Origin: Helicobacter sp. 16-1353
GTDB lineage: Bacteria > Campylobacterota > Campylobacteria > Campylobacterales > Helicobacteraceae
Length of the DNA stretch: 64,000 nucleotides
Reading direction: 5' to 3'
Assembly: GCF_003288815.1 (NCBI RefSeq)
Contig: NZ_NHYM01000004.1
Coordinates: forward strand, 62,001 to 126,000
The notes beneath the pieces are model-generated. The model was not told the origin of the DNA and searched no databases. It saw nothing but the letters and a program-made list of their open reading frames with translations. Both the position numbers and the translations under genes were made by a program. Shown here one piece after another: positions 42,787 to 52,832 of this stretch; within the stretch, counting starts at the first letter, position 1; every line of letters begins with the position of its first letter.

Positions 42787-43881
42787 ATGCTTTTATTTAC
42801 TCCCGGACCGACTCCAAGCCCAGAATCTATCCGCCAAGCAATGGCAATCCCCACACTTCACCACAGAACAAAGGAGTTTGAATCTTATTTCGCATTCTGC
42901 CGCGAGAAACTCATAGAAATGCTAAAAATGCGCGATGTGCTAATGCTAGCAAGTAGCGGAAGCGGGGCAATGGAGGCGTGTGTAAGGACATTTTGCAAAA
43001 AGCCCTTGATTGTAAATAGCGGGAAATTTGGCGAGCGATTTAGTAAAATCGCCAAGGCTTACAATATCGATTTTATTGAGCTTAAAAGTGAGTGGGATAC
43101 CGCTCCAAGCGTGGATTCCGTGGAAAAAATATTGAGTGAAAATAAAGATATAGATTCCATATGTATTCAAATCTGCGAGAGTGCTGGGGGACTGCGACAC
43201 AATGTCGAGGCAATCGCAAAAATGGCAAAATCACTAAATCCAAAAATCGCCATAATCGCCGATGGGATAACTGCAATCGGCGTTGAGAAAATCGACACGA
43301 CGCATATCGACGCCCTAATCGGTGGCTCTCAAAAGGCGTTTATGCTACCACCGGGAATGAGCCTAATTGGCTTGAGTGATTTGGCTTTGGAGCTAATCGA
43401 GGCAAATGATGTGGGATTCTACTTCAATCTTAAAACCGAGCTAAAAAATCAGCGTAAAAATACCACTGCTTGGACTTCGCCGACAAGCATAATTATTGGC
43501 TTAGCGAAGTATTTTGAAGTGGCGGATTTGGAGGCGATTTATAGGGAAACGAGGGCTAGGGCGAAAGCCACGCAAAAGGCACTAAGTGCAATTGGGCTAA
43601 AAATCTACCCAAAAAGCCCAGCACTTGCGATGACTACGATTTACCACGAGGATTCCGTTGCGATTAGAAAATTGCTAAAGGAAAAATACGCCCTAAATAT
43701 CGCAGGAGGGCAAGACCACCTAAAAGAGCTGATTTTCCGCATAAACCATATGGGGATTATCCCTATTTATGAGGCTTCGTGGGTGGTGAATGGGATTGAG
43801 TTGGCATTAGACGAGCTTGGGCTTAGGAAGTTTGATGGCACTGCAAATAAGGTGTTTTTGGAGAATTATAATCGAATTTAG
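42787..43881 (+). CDS. Class V aminotransferase (alanine-glyoxylate / serine-pyruvate type)
   Basis: A 364-residue PLP enzyme. It opens LLFTPGPTPSPESIRQAM, the usual start of this family. It has the ASSGSGAMEA cofactor-phosphate segment near 57, an IADGITAIGVE aspartate segment near 158, and the Schiff-base lysine in GGSQKAFMLPPG near 181. Relatives act as alanine-glyoxylate or serine-pyruvate transaminases, and in Campylobacterota a homologue is common near housekeeping genes. The exact amino donor cannot be told from the sequence. It stands alone after the divergent SMR pair. Confidence 0.85.
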   Translation: MLLFTPGPTPSPESIRQAMAIPTLHHRTKEFESYFAFCREKLIEMLKMRDVLMLASSGSGAMEACVRTFCKKPLIVNSGKFGERFSKIAKAYNIDFIELKSEWDTAPSVDSVEKILSENKDIDSICIQICESAGGLRHNVEAIAKMAKSLNPKIAIIADGITAIGVEKIDTTHIDALIGGSQKAFMLPPGMSLIGLSDLALELIEANDVGFYFNLKTELKNQRKNTTAWTSPTSIIIGLAKYFEVADLEAIYRETRARAKATQKALSAIGLKIYPKSPALAMTTIYHEDSVAIRKLLKEKYALNIAGGQDHLKELIFRINHMGIIPIYEASWVVNGIELALDELGLRKFDGTANKVFLENYNRI

Positions 43882-43994
43882 ATTATTGTAAATTTTTATA
43901 AAAATACTAGCAATTTTACTAGTATAATTTAGGCTAATGATATAGCTTTTATTTTGCAAATAACATCAAATAAAATATTGCAAAGAATCTATGA

Positions 43995-44000
43995 TACAAT
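43995..44000 (+). promoter_or_regulatory. Possible -10 box before the DUF507-carA operon
   Basis: TACAAT (in ATGATACAATATAAA) lies 29 nt before the DUF507 start codon in an AT-rich spacer, consistent with a start of the DUF507-carA-bamD-lon-rimO-tilS run. Confidence 0.35.
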
Positions 44001-44028
44001 ATAAAAAAATATTTACAAGAGAGATATT

Positions 44029-44580
44029 ATGAGATTAAAGGCTTCGCATATACGATATATTGCTGATAAAATTGCATTGGATTTGGTAAATGCTCCATAT
44101 ATTGAGATTCTAACAAATGATAAAGATATTGTTAGAATAGCCATTAAATATCTTGAAAATAATATTAAAAAAGAGCTTGCCATAGAAGAAAAAGCTAAAA
44201 ACTTTATTGATGATAATATAGATGAGATTGAAAGTAATGGAGCTGATGAAAAGCGTTTATTTGCCTTAGTAAAAAAGAGATTTGCAGATGATGAAGAGTT
44301 TATTTTATCTTGGGACGATAGGTATAGCAATCTATCACACGAAATAATGGACGAGCTCATTGATACGAGCATTATTAATTTTCATGTTTCAGAAATGATG
44401 ATAAAGAACCTTATTTTCAAATCAATAAATACATATGCTAAAAATTATAAAGACATAGAAGAAAGGGTAATTGATAGAATTAAAAATTATAAAAAGAAAC
44501 TTTTAGTTGGCACTGAGGAATATGATTTGGTATTTGAAAAGATGTATGAAGAAGAGCTGAAAAAACAAGGTTTTTTATGA
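44029..44580 (+). CDS. DUF507 family protein
   Basis: A 183-residue helical, charged protein. It starts MRLKASHIRYIADKIALDLV and contains two similar halves of about 90 residues (HIRYIADKIALDLV... and HVSEMMIKNLIFKSI...). This matches DUF507, which in C. jejuni also precedes carA. The function is unknown. It opens a run of genes on the plus strand that continues through tilS with short spacers or overlaps. Confidence 0.85.
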   Translation: MRLKASHIRYIADKIALDLVNAPYIEILTNDKDIVRIAIKYLENNIKKELAIEEKAKNFIDDNIDEIESNGADEKRLFALVKKRFADDEEFILSWDDRYSNLSHEIMDELIDTSIINFHVSEMMIKNLIFKSINTYAKNYKDIEERVIDRIKNYKKKLLVGTEEYDLVFEKMYEEELKKQGFL

Positions 44581-44628
44581 TTTTATTGCAAGATTCTACT
44601 TGCTTTTAGATATAAGGATTTCAAATAA

Positions 44629-45792
44629 ATGAAAAAAGCAGTTTTATATTTAGAAAATGGAATGAGATTTGATGGCATAAGTTTTGGTGCTAAAGGCACT
44701 AAAGTAGGTGAAATGATATTTAACACTTCACTTACTGGCTATCAAGAAATCATTACAGACCCTAGTTATGCTGGGCAATTGATAGTATTTTGTATGCCAG
44801 AGATTGGCATTGTCGGGGTGAATAATCAAGATGTAGAATCTTTATCCAATACATCTTATGCAAAGGGTGTTATTGTTAGAAGTTATAATGATTTTTACTC
44901 TAACTTTCGTGCCACTGGAACTTTGGGAGAATATCTTAAGAAAAATAATATAATGGGAATTGCAAATATTGATACAAGATTTTTAACAAAGCTTATTAGA
45001 ACACAAGGTGCGATGAATGCGGTTATTTCAAATGAGATTTTTCAAACAAAAAAGCTAAAAGATATTTTGGATTCTACTCCAAGTATTGAGACAATAAATT
45101 ATATTAAAGATGTTAGTTCCAAATCCCCTACAACACACAAACAAAGCACTTTTAGTTTTAAAACTCTTTCGTATGGCAAACCAAAATTTAAGAAAAAAAT
45201 AATAGTAATAGATTTTGGAATCAAACAAAATATACTAAATGAACTTAGTGCAGTTGGATTAGAATGTGAGATAGTAAGTCATAATATTAATGCAGATAGT
45301 ATTATCAAAAAATTTAATGATAAAGAAATTGGCGGAGTTTTTCTATCAAATGGACCCGGCGACCCAAAAATTTTAAAAAAGGAAATAAAGGAAATAAGGA
45401 AGTTAATAGATGCTAAGATTCCAATGTTTGGAATCTGCCTTGGACATCAACTATTAGGTTTAGCACATGGATATGAAACCTACAAACTTCAATTTGGACA
45501 TCACGGAGCAAATCACCCTGTAAAAAATATGCAAACAAATGAGGTTGAAATCACATCGCAAAATCACATCTATTCTGTCCCAGAATCCATACAAGAAATC
45601 GCCCATATAACATATATAAATCTATTTGATGGCACAATAGAGGGATTGCGTTATAAAGATTCTCCTATTATTTCATTGCAACATCACCCAGAGGCTAGTC
45701 CGGGACCAAAGGAATCTAATAAGATTTTTAAGGATTTTTTTAAAATGGTGCAAGATTGCAAGATAAATAAATCAAAAGAGAGTAGCAAGTGA
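44629..45792 (+). CDS. carA: Carbamoyl-phosphate synthase small subunit
   Basis: A 387-residue glutaminase subunit that supplies ammonia to CarB for arginine and pyrimidine synthesis. The N-terminal domain has FGAKGTKVGEMIFNTSLTGY. The class I amidotransferase domain carries GVFLSNGPGDPK (near 243), the nucleophile cysteine in MFGICLGHQLLGLA (near 272), and the histidine-glutamate pair in QHHPEASPGP (near 355). The residues needed for glutamine hydrolysis are present. carB is not in the window. The stop overlaps the next start by GTGA. Confidence 0.96.
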   Translation: MKKAVLYLENGMRFDGISFGAKGTKVGEMIFNTSLTGYQEIITDPSYAGQLIVFCMPEIGIVGVNNQDVESLSNTSYAKGVIVRSYNDFYSNFRATGTLGEYLKKNNIMGIANIDTRFLTKLIRTQGAMNAVISNEIFQTKKLKDILDSTPSIETINYIKDVSSKSPTTHKQSTFSFKTLSYGKPKFKKKIIVIDFGIKQNILNELSAVGLECEIVSHNINADSIIKKFNDKEIGGVFLSNGPGDPKILKKEIKEIRKLIDAKIPMFGICLGHQLLGLAHGYETYKLQFGHHGANHPVKNMQTNEVEITSQNHIYSVPESIQEIAHITYINLFDGTIEGLRYKDSPIISLQHHPEASPGPKESNKIFKDFFKMVQDCKINKSKESSK

Positions 45793-46421
45793 GATTCTAT
45801 TTAGTAACAATTTTTATAGCATTATTTTTTGTTTCTTGTAGCAGTGTTGATGAGTTTAACAAACCAGCATTATTTTGGTATGAGAGGATTATAGTAGCAA
45901 TTAGCAAGGGTAATTTGGAACAAGCAGATAGTTATTTTAATTCACTTCAAAGTGAGCATATAGCTTCTCCTTTGATTAATGAGGCTTTGATTATGCTTAC
46001 AAAAGCACATATTGATAGAAATGAGCATTTACTTGCTGGATATTTTGCGAATGAGTATAAAATTCGCTTTAGCAATCCTAAAAATGTAGATTATATGCCA
46101 TTTTTAGCAATGGAATCTAATTATTATGCTTTTGGTAGTTATAGCAAAGACCAAGGTTTTATTAATGATAATATTGACGAAATATCACATTTTGTAACCT
46201 TAAACACAAATAATAAATATTTACCTTATATAAGGCATATTTTGACAAGTTTCAAACTTTCTCAATTAGAAATAAATAAAGAGATTATAAGAATCTACAA
46301 TATAAAAGACAAAGATGCAGCAAAAGAAAAATACGAGCAATATAATGAGGAATTAGGTGTGAATGATATAGATTTTATACCATCACATATACCTTGGTAT
46401 GTTAGAATTTTTAGCTGGTAA
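45789..46421 (+). CDS. bamD: Outer membrane assembly lipoprotein BamD-like
   Basis: A 210-residue lipoprotein read from a GTG that overlaps carA's stop. A signal segment (FYLVTIFIALFFVSC) ends in a lipobox with the cysteine near residue 17. The rest is helical, tetratricopeptide-like sequence (ALFWYERIIVAISKGNLEQA; LINEALIMLTKAHIDRNEHL) ending in PWYVRIFSW. This is typical of BamD, which with BamA inserts beta-barrel proteins. The position directly before lon matches other Campylobacterota. Confidence 0.85.
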   Translation: MRFYLVTIFIALFFVSCSSVDEFNKPALFWYERIIVAISKGNLEQADSYFNSLQSEHIASPLINEALIMLTKAHIDRNEHLLAGYFANEYKIRFSNPKNVDYMPFLAMESNYYAFGSYSKDQGFINDNIDEISHFVTLNTNNKYLPYIRHILTSFKLSQLEINKEIIRIYNIKDKDAAKEKYEQYNEELGVNDIDFIPSHIPWYVRIFSW

Positions 46422-46447
46422 TTAGACAAAATTAAAAGGATATTAAC

Positions 46448-48796
46448 TTGAACAATACAAAATTTCCAACAACCTTACCTATTTTAATTGAAGAAAATTC
46501 ATTTATCTATCCATATACAATTAGCCCTATTTTTATAAATGATGATGCAAATATAAGTGCATTATCAAAAGCACAAGATGAAAATAATATTATTTTCATA
46601 ACCACTTCTAAAGATATTGATATTGAAAGTGATGAGCAAAGTGATTTTTACGATGTGGGCGTCGTGGGGAATATTATGCGAAAAGTTTCTCTCCCCAATG
46701 GAAAAATCAAATTTCTTTTTCAGGGCGTTTCAAGAGCTAAGATTCTAAAGGTGGAAAGTCAAAAGCCACTTATAGGTTTGATTGATTTGATTATTCCAGA
46801 CCCATACGACCCAATAAAGCTTAATGCTACGCTCTCGCTATTAAATGAACGAATTGATGTTATGTCAAAATTACTTCCATATTTTCCTAGCGATTTGCTA
46901 AAAACGATAGAAAGCTATGAGCCAAATCGTATTATTGATACGATTTTAAGCACACTTAGAATCTCCAAAAATAAAATCTATAATATTTACTTAAATAGCA
47001 ATACAATTGAGAGATTGATATTGCTTATAAGCTACATTGATGAGGAAATAGAAGCTTTAAAATTACAAAAAGAGATTAAAACAAAAGTTAATAATAAAGT
47101 TGAAAAAATTAATAGAGAATTCTACCTAAAAGAGCAATTAAAGCAGATTCAAAAAGAACTAGGAATCAATAATCAAAAAAATGAAGAGATTGAAAATTAT
47201 TATAAAAAGCTGGAATCTATAAAACCACATATAGAAAATGACGGATACAAGGAGATTAAAAAGCAAATAGATAGGCTTTCTCGTATGCATCAAGATAGCT
47301 CTGAGGCGAGTATGATACAAAATTATATCGAGTGGATGCTAGAGATTCCATTTGGTAAATTTTCATCTAAAAAAATGTCGATTAATGCCGTAGCGAAGCA
47401 ATTAGACAACGACCATTATTCGCTTAAAAAGCCAAAGGAGCGAATCTGCGAGTATTTTGCAGTAAAAGAGCTTTTGGCATTAAGGGGTAAAGAAAGTGAG
47501 CAAAGCAAAGGCACTATTTTATGTTTCTATGGACCGCCGGGCGTGGGGAAAACCTCCCTTGCAAACTCCATTTCTAAAGCACTTAAAAGGTCGCTTGTTA
47601 GAATCGCACTTGGCGGATTAGAAGATGTAAATGAATTGCGAGGGCATAGGCGGACTTATCTGGGAGCGATGCCCGGGCGAATAATACAAGGGCTAATCGA
47701 CGCAAAAGAGATGAATCCAGTAGTCGTTTTAGATGAAATCGATAAGGTTGGCAAGAGCTATCGAGGCGACCCTACTTCCGTGCTATTGGAGATTCTCGAC
47801 CCAGAGCAGAATGTGGCGTTTAGGGATTATTATGCGAACTTTAATATCAATTTAAGCCAAATTATTTTTATCGCCACAGCAAATGATATAAGCCAGATTC
47901 CCGCTCCATTGCGTGATAGAATGGAATTTATCCAGCTAAATAGCTACACGCCACAAGAAAAGCTAGAGATTGCCAAAAAGTATCTAATTCCCCAAGAGCT
48001 AAAAAAACACGGCATTTCAAACACGGAATTTAGCATAAACACAAACGCCCTAAAGGAAGTCATCGAAAAATACACTAGGGAGGCAGGAGTTAGGAAACTA
48101 AGAGAGCAAATCGCCCAGATTATGCGAAAATGTGCTAAAAATATCCTAGAAAACCATGAGGCAAAGAAAATCAGCATTACGACAAATAATCTTAAAGATT
48201 TCTTAGATAAAACTATTTTTGAGATAGAAAGCACGAAAGGTATTCATAAAGTCGGTGTTGTAAATGGCTTGGCATGGACAAGTGTGGGCGGTGATGTGCT
48301 GAAAATCGAAGCGATTAAGATATTTGGTAAGGGCGTTTTAGAGCTAACTGGGAATCTTGGTGATGTAATGAAAGAATCCGCCAAAATCGCCCTAAGCGTA
48401 AATAAAGTGCTAATCGATAAGAAATTTAGAACAAAAGAGCAAATCTATAATAAATATAATATCCATATCCATGTCCCAGAGGGTGCTACGCCAAAAGATG
48501 GACCAAGTGCGGGGATTGCGATGGGGCTGGCGATACACTCTGCCTTGCTTGATAAAAAGGTAAATTCAAAAATCGCAATGACAGGGGAGCTAACGCTAAG
48601 TGGCGATGTGCTGCCGATTGGAGGATTAAAAGAGAAGCTAATCGCTGCATATAAAGCTGGAATGGAAGCCGTGCTAATCCCAGAGAAAAATTATAAAAGA
48701 GATTTAGATGAGATTCCAAAAGAGGTTTTGAGTAGTCTTAAGATTATCCCTGTATCACGCATCGAGGAAGTTTTAGAAAAGGCTTTAGTTAAATAA
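46448..48796 (+). CDS. lon: ATP-dependent protease Lon
   Basis: A 782-residue LonA protease. It starts at TTG with AAAAGGATATT upstream. The N-terminal substrate-binding domain (to about 300) is followed by a AAA+ module with Walker A FYGPPGVGKTSLANSI near 358 and Walker B VVVLDEIDKVG near 425. The protease domain has the catalytic serine in PKDGPSAGIAMGL near 683 and the lysine of the dyad in LKEKLIAAYKAG near 726. The domains are complete and the enzyme should be active in removing misfolded proteins. Confidence 0.97.
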   Translation: MNNTKFPTTLPILIEENSFIYPYTISPIFINDDANISALSKAQDENNIIFITTSKDIDIESDEQSDFYDVGVVGNIMRKVSLPNGKIKFLFQGVSRAKILKVESQKPLIGLIDLIIPDPYDPIKLNATLSLLNERIDVMSKLLPYFPSDLLKTIESYEPNRIIDTILSTLRISKNKIYNIYLNSNTIERLILLISYIDEEIEALKLQKEIKTKVNNKVEKINREFYLKEQLKQIQKELGINNQKNEEIENYYKKLESIKPHIENDGYKEIKKQIDRLSRMHQDSSEASMIQNYIEWMLEIPFGKFSSKKMSINAVAKQLDNDHYSLKKPKERICEYFAVKELLALRGKESEQSKGTILCFYGPPGVGKTSLANSISKALKRSLVRIALGGLEDVNELRGHRRTYLGAMPGRIIQGLIDAKEMNPVVVLDEIDKVGKSYRGDPTSVLLEILDPEQNVAFRDYYANFNINLSQIIFIATANDISQIPAPLRDRMEFIQLNSYTPQEKLEIAKKYLIPQELKKHGISNTEFSINTNALKEVIEKYTREAGVRKLREQIAQIMRKCAKNILENHEAKKISITTNNLKDFLDKTIFEIESTKGIHKVGVVNGLAWTSVGGDVLKIEAIKIFGKGVLELTGNLGDVMKESAKIALSVNKVLIDKKFRTKEQIYNKYNIHIHVPEGATPKDGPSAGIAMGLAIHSALLDKKVNSKIAMTGELTLSGDVLPIGGLKEKLIAAYKAGMEAVLIPEKNYKRDLDEIPKEVLSSLKIIPVSRIEEVLEKALVK

Positions 48797-48804
48797 TTTA
48801 ATAA

Positions 48805-50127
48805 ATGAAAACACTTTGCTTAATCTCACTTGGTTGTAATAAAAATCTAATAGATAGTGAGGTTATGCTAGGGAAATTAAGCGATTATATATTGGTAGAT
48901 TCCCCAAAAGATGCGAATGTAACAATAGTAAATACTTGCGGATTTATCCAAAGTGCTAAACAAGAAAGTATAGAAAAGATTCTAGAAGTAGCACAAGATA
49001 AACCAAAAGACAGCATTCTAGTAGTAAGTGGATGTTTAAGTCAAAGATATGCCAATGAGCTTAGAGATGAGATTAAAGAGATTGATATAATAACTGGTGT
49101 AGGGGATTATGATAAGATTGATAAAATGATTTTAGATTTGAATAAAAATCAAAAAATCATAAAAAGCAACGCTACATTTTTAATAGATTCCCACTCAAGA
49201 GTTATCACCGGCTCTTCTATCCACGCATATATCAAGCTTAGCGAGGGTTGCAATCAGCAATGTAGCTTTTGTGCTATCCCAAATATCAAAGGGAAACTCC
49301 ATTCTAGGAGCTTAGAATCCTGCCTAAAAGAAATACATCATTTAGTGGAAAAAGGATTCTATGATTTTAGCTTTATCGCACAAGATTCTAGCTCGTATAT
49401 GCGTGATTTAGGTAGAAAAGACGCATTAATCGAGCTTATAGATAGGGTTGAGAAAATACAGGGTATTAGGAGTGCTAGAATCTTATATCTATATCCCAGC
49501 ACTACGACAAATAGGCTTATTGATAGAATCGCAGAATCTCCCATTTTTCAAAACTATTTTGATATGCCAATCCAACACATCACAGATTCTATGCTAAAGA
49601 TTATGCGACGAGGGAGCGATAAAAATCGCCATATTGAGTTACTCAAACATATGAGAAAAGTAAAAGATAGCTTTATTCGCACGACTTTATTAATCGGGCA
49701 TCCGGGGGAGAGCCAAAAAGATTTTGATGATATTTGTGGATTTATGAGCGATTTTGTATTTGATAGAGTGAATATTTTCGCATTTTCTAGTGAAGAGGGG
49801 ACAAAGGCATTTACAATGCCACAAAAGGTAAATTCTAAGATTATAGATAAACGAATTAATATCCTAAATAAGATTATAAAAAAACAACAAAATGAGATTT
49901 TTAAAAATTATAAGGGAAAAACAATGACTTGCATAATCGATGGAATCTCAAAAACAAGTGAGTTTTTTTTGAGTGCTAGGGATATAAAATGGGATAGGGA
50001 AATCGATGGCGAGATTTTAATAAATGAGAATCTAACGCAAAAGCCACTAGAAGCAGGATATTATAATATCAAAATAGAAACATCTAAAGATGGGTATTTG
50101 ATTGGGAAAGCGATTAATAGGCTCTAA
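48805..50127 (+). CDS. rimO: Ribosomal protein S12 methylthiotransferase
   Basis: A 440-residue radical SAM methylthiotransferase that modifies Asp of ribosomal protein S12. The N-terminal domain has LISLGCNKNLIDSEVML and VNTCGFI, with cysteines for the auxiliary cluster. The radical SAM motif C-x3-C-x2-C is in EGCNQQCSFCAIPNIKG near 148. A TRAM domain ends the protein. It begins 8 nt after lon and overlaps tilS by 26 nt. Confidence 0.95.
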   Translation: MKTLCLISLGCNKNLIDSEVMLGKLSDYILVDSPKDANVTIVNTCGFIQSAKQESIEKILEVAQDKPKDSILVVSGCLSQRYANELRDEIKEIDIITGVGDYDKIDKMILDLNKNQKIIKSNATFLIDSHSRVITGSSIHAYIKLSEGCNQQCSFCAIPNIKGKLHSRSLESCLKEIHHLVEKGFYDFSFIAQDSSSYMRDLGRKDALIELIDRVEKIQGIRSARILYLYPSTTTNRLIDRIAESPIFQNYFDMPIQHITDSMLKIMRRGSDKNRHIELLKHMRKVKDSFIRTTLLIGHPGESQKDFDDICGFMSDFVFDRVNIFAFSSEEGTKAFTMPQKVNSKIIDKRINILNKIIKKQQNEIFKNYKGKTMTCIIDGISKTSEFFLSARDIKWDREIDGEILINENLTQKPLEAGYYNIKIETSKDGYLIGKAINRL

Positions 50128-51121
50128 AAAATTTAATTTATTTGGCTTAGAGGCTCTCACAAACGGGCGGAATCTGCTTGGATTTAGTGCGGGGGTGGAT
50201 TCCACTTGCCTTTTTTTCTTGCTTTTAAATTCTAATATTGATTTTGATATTGCAATCGTGGATTATGGCATAAGGGCAGAATCTAAAAGCGAAATCGCAT
50301 ATGCAAAAAAACTAGCAAAAAAATATAAAAAGCAAATTTTTATCTCCAAAGCCCCAAAGTTTAAAAATAATTTTGAAGCAAATGCAAGGGCATTTCGATT
50401 TGATTTTTTCGCCAAAATTATCTTGGAATCTAATTATCAAAATTTGATTTTAGCCCATCAATTAAATGATAGATTCGAATGGTTTTTAATGCAGTTTGCA
50501 AAAGGAGCTGGATTAAACTCTTTGCTTGGATTTGATTACATCACTAAAAATGTGGATTTTAATATCATTCGTCCGCTTTATAATACAAAACGAGCCGATA
50601 TTTTGGCATTTTTAAAGAAAAATAAAATTAAATATTTTGTCGATAAAAGTAATAAAAATCAAGCATTTTTACGCAATTATTTCCGCAAACATTATGCAAA
50701 TAGATTTATAAAAGATTTTGAAAAAGGGGTAATAAAATCATTTCATTTATTAAAAAATGACTATCAAGCCATATATGGCAATGTGTTCGTATATAATGTA
50801 GCAAATATTTTTATATGCAAGAAAGATTCTGCTCTATTAAATTTATACAATATCGATATATGTGTTAAAAAGCTTGGTTATGTAGTTTCTAGCAAACAAA
50901 GAGATGAGATTTTAAAAAGTAGGTATTCTTGCGTAGTAGCATCTAAATTCATTATTGATTGCAATGATAGATTTATTTTCATTACAAAAGATTCTGCTAG
51001 ATTTAGCCACGATAAACAAATAAGAAATATATTGCGATTGCATTCCATTCCACCAAAGATACGACCATTTGTGGATTTGAATCTCTTAGAAGAAATAAAA
51101 AATATAGTGGATAAAACTTAA
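50102..51121 (+). CDS. tilS: tRNA(Ile)-lysidine synthase
   Basis: A 339-residue PP-loop enzyme that converts the CAU anticodon wobble C of tRNA-Ile to lysidine. The PP-loop reads FSAGVDSTCLF near 29, with ALA-HQ-type sequence ILAHQLNDRFEWFLMQF near 117 and the RPLYNTKRADILAFL segment near 156. No ATG is available, so a TTG inside rimO is the start. The C-terminal domain is reduced, as in other Campylobacterota. Confidence 0.9.
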   Translation: MGKRLIGSKKFNLFGLEALTNGRNLLGFSAGVDSTCLFFLLLNSNIDFDIAIVDYGIRAESKSEIAYAKKLAKKYKKQIFISKAPKFKNNFEANARAFRFDFFAKIILESNYQNLILAHQLNDRFEWFLMQFAKGAGLNSLLGFDYITKNVDFNIIRPLYNTKRADILAFLKKNKIKYFVDKSNKNQAFLRNYFRKHYANRFIKDFEKGVIKSFHLLKNDYQAIYGNVFVYNVANIFICKKDSALLNLYNIDICVKKLGYVVSSKQRDEILKSRYSCVVASKFIIDCNDRFIFITKDSARFSHDKQIRNILRLHSIPPKIRPFVDLNLLEEIKNIVDKT

Positions 51122-51167
51122 GAAGCCAAATTTTATTATAATACCTTTAAAAATTTTAGGAATAATA

Positions 51168-51794
51168 ATGAAATTAGCAGTATTTGATTTTGATTCAACA
51201 CTTATGGACGGCGAGACTATCGATGAATTGGCAAAATATTATGGTGTGAAACAAGAAATAAATCTAATAACAAAAATGGCGATGGAAGGAAAGCTCGATT
51301 TCTACGAGAGTTTAAAAAAACGAGTTAGTTTTCTAAAAGGAATGAGAGAAAAAGACGCAATCGAAGTATGTGAGAATCTGCCATTAGTAAATGGTGCAAT
51401 TGAAATAGTGAAAGAATTGCAAAAAATGGGCTACAAGGTAGTGTGTTTTAGCGGTGGATTTAAGATTGCAACTTCTTATTTTAGAAGAGTTTTAGGACTT
51501 AATGCCGATTTCAGCAATATACTTCATTGTAAAAATGGATTTTTAAGTGGCGAAGTGGGTGGAGAAATGATGTTTGGAGATTCCAAAGGAAGAATGATAT
51601 ACACGCTCCAAAGGCTACTTGGGACTTCTAAAGAAAATACTATTGCAATAGGTGATGGTGCAAATGATTTATCGATGTTCCCATATGCGAGTAAAAAAAT
51701 AGCATTTTGTGCCAAAGATGTATTAAAAAAAGAAGCAAATATCATAATCGAAAATAGAGATTTAAGAGAAATTTTGAATTATATAAAGGTGTAA
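51168..51794 (+). CDS. serB: Phosphoserine phosphatase
   Basis: A 208-residue HAD-superfamily phosphatase, the last step of serine synthesis. Motif I is VFDFDSTLMDGE (residues 4-15) with the nucleophile aspartate. Motif II is VVCFSGGFKI near 90. Motif IV is AIGDGANDLSMF near 158. The length and the small cap domain (EINLITKMAMEGKLDFYES) match the SerB group. The next gene, tal, begins 2 nt after its stop, so the two are probably co-transcribed. Confidence 0.93.
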   Translation: MKLAVFDFDSTLMDGETIDELAKYYGVKQEINLITKMAMEGKLDFYESLKKRVSFLKGMREKDAIEVCENLPLVNGAIEIVKELQKMGYKVVCFSGGFKIATSYFRRVLGLNADFSNILHCKNGFLSGEVGGEMMFGDSKGRMIYTLQRLLGTSKENTIAIGDGANDLSMFPYASKKIAFCAKDVLKKEANIIIENRDLREILNYIKV

Positions 51795-51796
51795 AT

Positions 51797-52747
51797 ATGG
51801 ACTTACGAAATAGTGGATTTAGCCTATGGTGCGATTTTATAGAACGCAATTTCTTAAATACAGAGTTTAAAAATCTAATCACTAGCAATATCATTTATGG
51901 TGCAACTAGCAATCCAAGTATATTTGCAAATGCGATTTTAAAGAGCGACGCCTATCGGGCAGATATTGAAAAACTAAGAGACAAAAAAGCAAAAGATATT
52001 TATGAGAATCTCGCATTTAGTGATATTAAAAATGCTGCACATTTATTATTGCCACTTTGGGAAAAAAATAAAAATGACGGATTTATTAGCATTGAGATTG
52101 ACCCTATGCTATGTGATGATGCTACAAAAAGTATTGATGAGGGGAAGCGAATCTTTAAAACTATAGGATTCCCAAATGTGATGATAAAAGTCCCTGCTAC
52201 AAATGCTGGATTTGAAGTGATGAATGAGCTTTATAAGAGCAGTATTAATGTCAATGCGACATTGGTTTTTTCAACGAAGCAAACGAAACTAGCCCTAGAA
52301 TCTTTTGGAAAAACCACCAGCACAAATGCACCAAAAGCCGTAATTAGTATTTTTGTATCTAGGTTTGATAGGGCATTAGAGGATATAAATAAAACAAAAG
52401 ATTCTACCCCAAAATTAGGAATCTACAATGCCATAAATTGCTACAACCTAATAGAATCTTTTGCAAATCCAAATATCCGCACACTTTTTGCCTCTACAGG
52501 AGTAAAAGATAGTTTTATAGATTCTAGTTATTATATCAATTCGCTACTTTTTAAAAATTCAATAAACACTGCCCCGCTAGATACTATCAAAGATTTTATA
52601 AAAAGAGATTCTAAAATCATTATCCCAGAATCTAATATAAATGATTATTTGCATAATATAGATGTGGATTCTATGAGTAAGATTCTCCTAGATGATGGTT
52701 TAAAATCGTTTATAAAAAGTTTTGAGGATATGTTGGGAGCAATTTAA
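51797..52747 (+). CDS. tal: Transaldolase
   Basis: A 316-residue transaldolase of the pentose phosphate pathway, linking sedoheptulose 7-phosphate and glyceraldehyde 3-phosphate to erythrose 4-phosphate and fructose 6-phosphate. The GATSNPSIFANAIL segment (near 35) and the Schiff-base lysine in PNVMIKVPATNAG (near 134) are present. A NATLVFSTKQTKLAL segment follows. The sequence is closest in style to the long transaldolases of Campylobacterota. It forms a pair with serB. Confidence 0.9.
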   Translation: MDLRNSGFSLWCDFIERNFLNTEFKNLITSNIIYGATSNPSIFANAILKSDAYRADIEKLRDKKAKDIYENLAFSDIKNAAHLLLPLWEKNKNDGFISIEIDPMLCDDATKSIDEGKRIFKTIGFPNVMIKVPATNAGFEVMNELYKSSINVNATLVFSTKQTKLALESFGKTTSTNAPKAVISIFVSRFDRALEDINKTKDSTPKLGIYNAINCYNLIESFANPNIRTLFASTGVKDSFIDSSYYINSLLFKNSINTAPLDTIKDFIKRDSKIIIPESNINDYLHNIDVDSMSKILLDDGLKSFIKSFEDMLGAI

Positions 52748-52788
52748 TTGGAATTAAGAATAATTAATTTTATTCCTAAAAAGCTAAA

Positions 52789-52819
52789 AAATAGCTATAA
52801 TCTACGATTACAGCTATTT
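52789..52819. promoter_or_regulatory. Inverted repeat overlapping a -10 box
   Basis: AAATAGCT (52789-52796) and AGCTATTT (52812-52819) form an 8-bp inverted repeat. A TATAAT (52796-52801) begins within the left arm. The outer-membrane protein gene starts at 52833. It could be an operator over the promoter or a hairpin at the 5' end of the mRNA. Confidence 0.4.
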
Positions 52820-52832
52820 GAATGGGATTAAT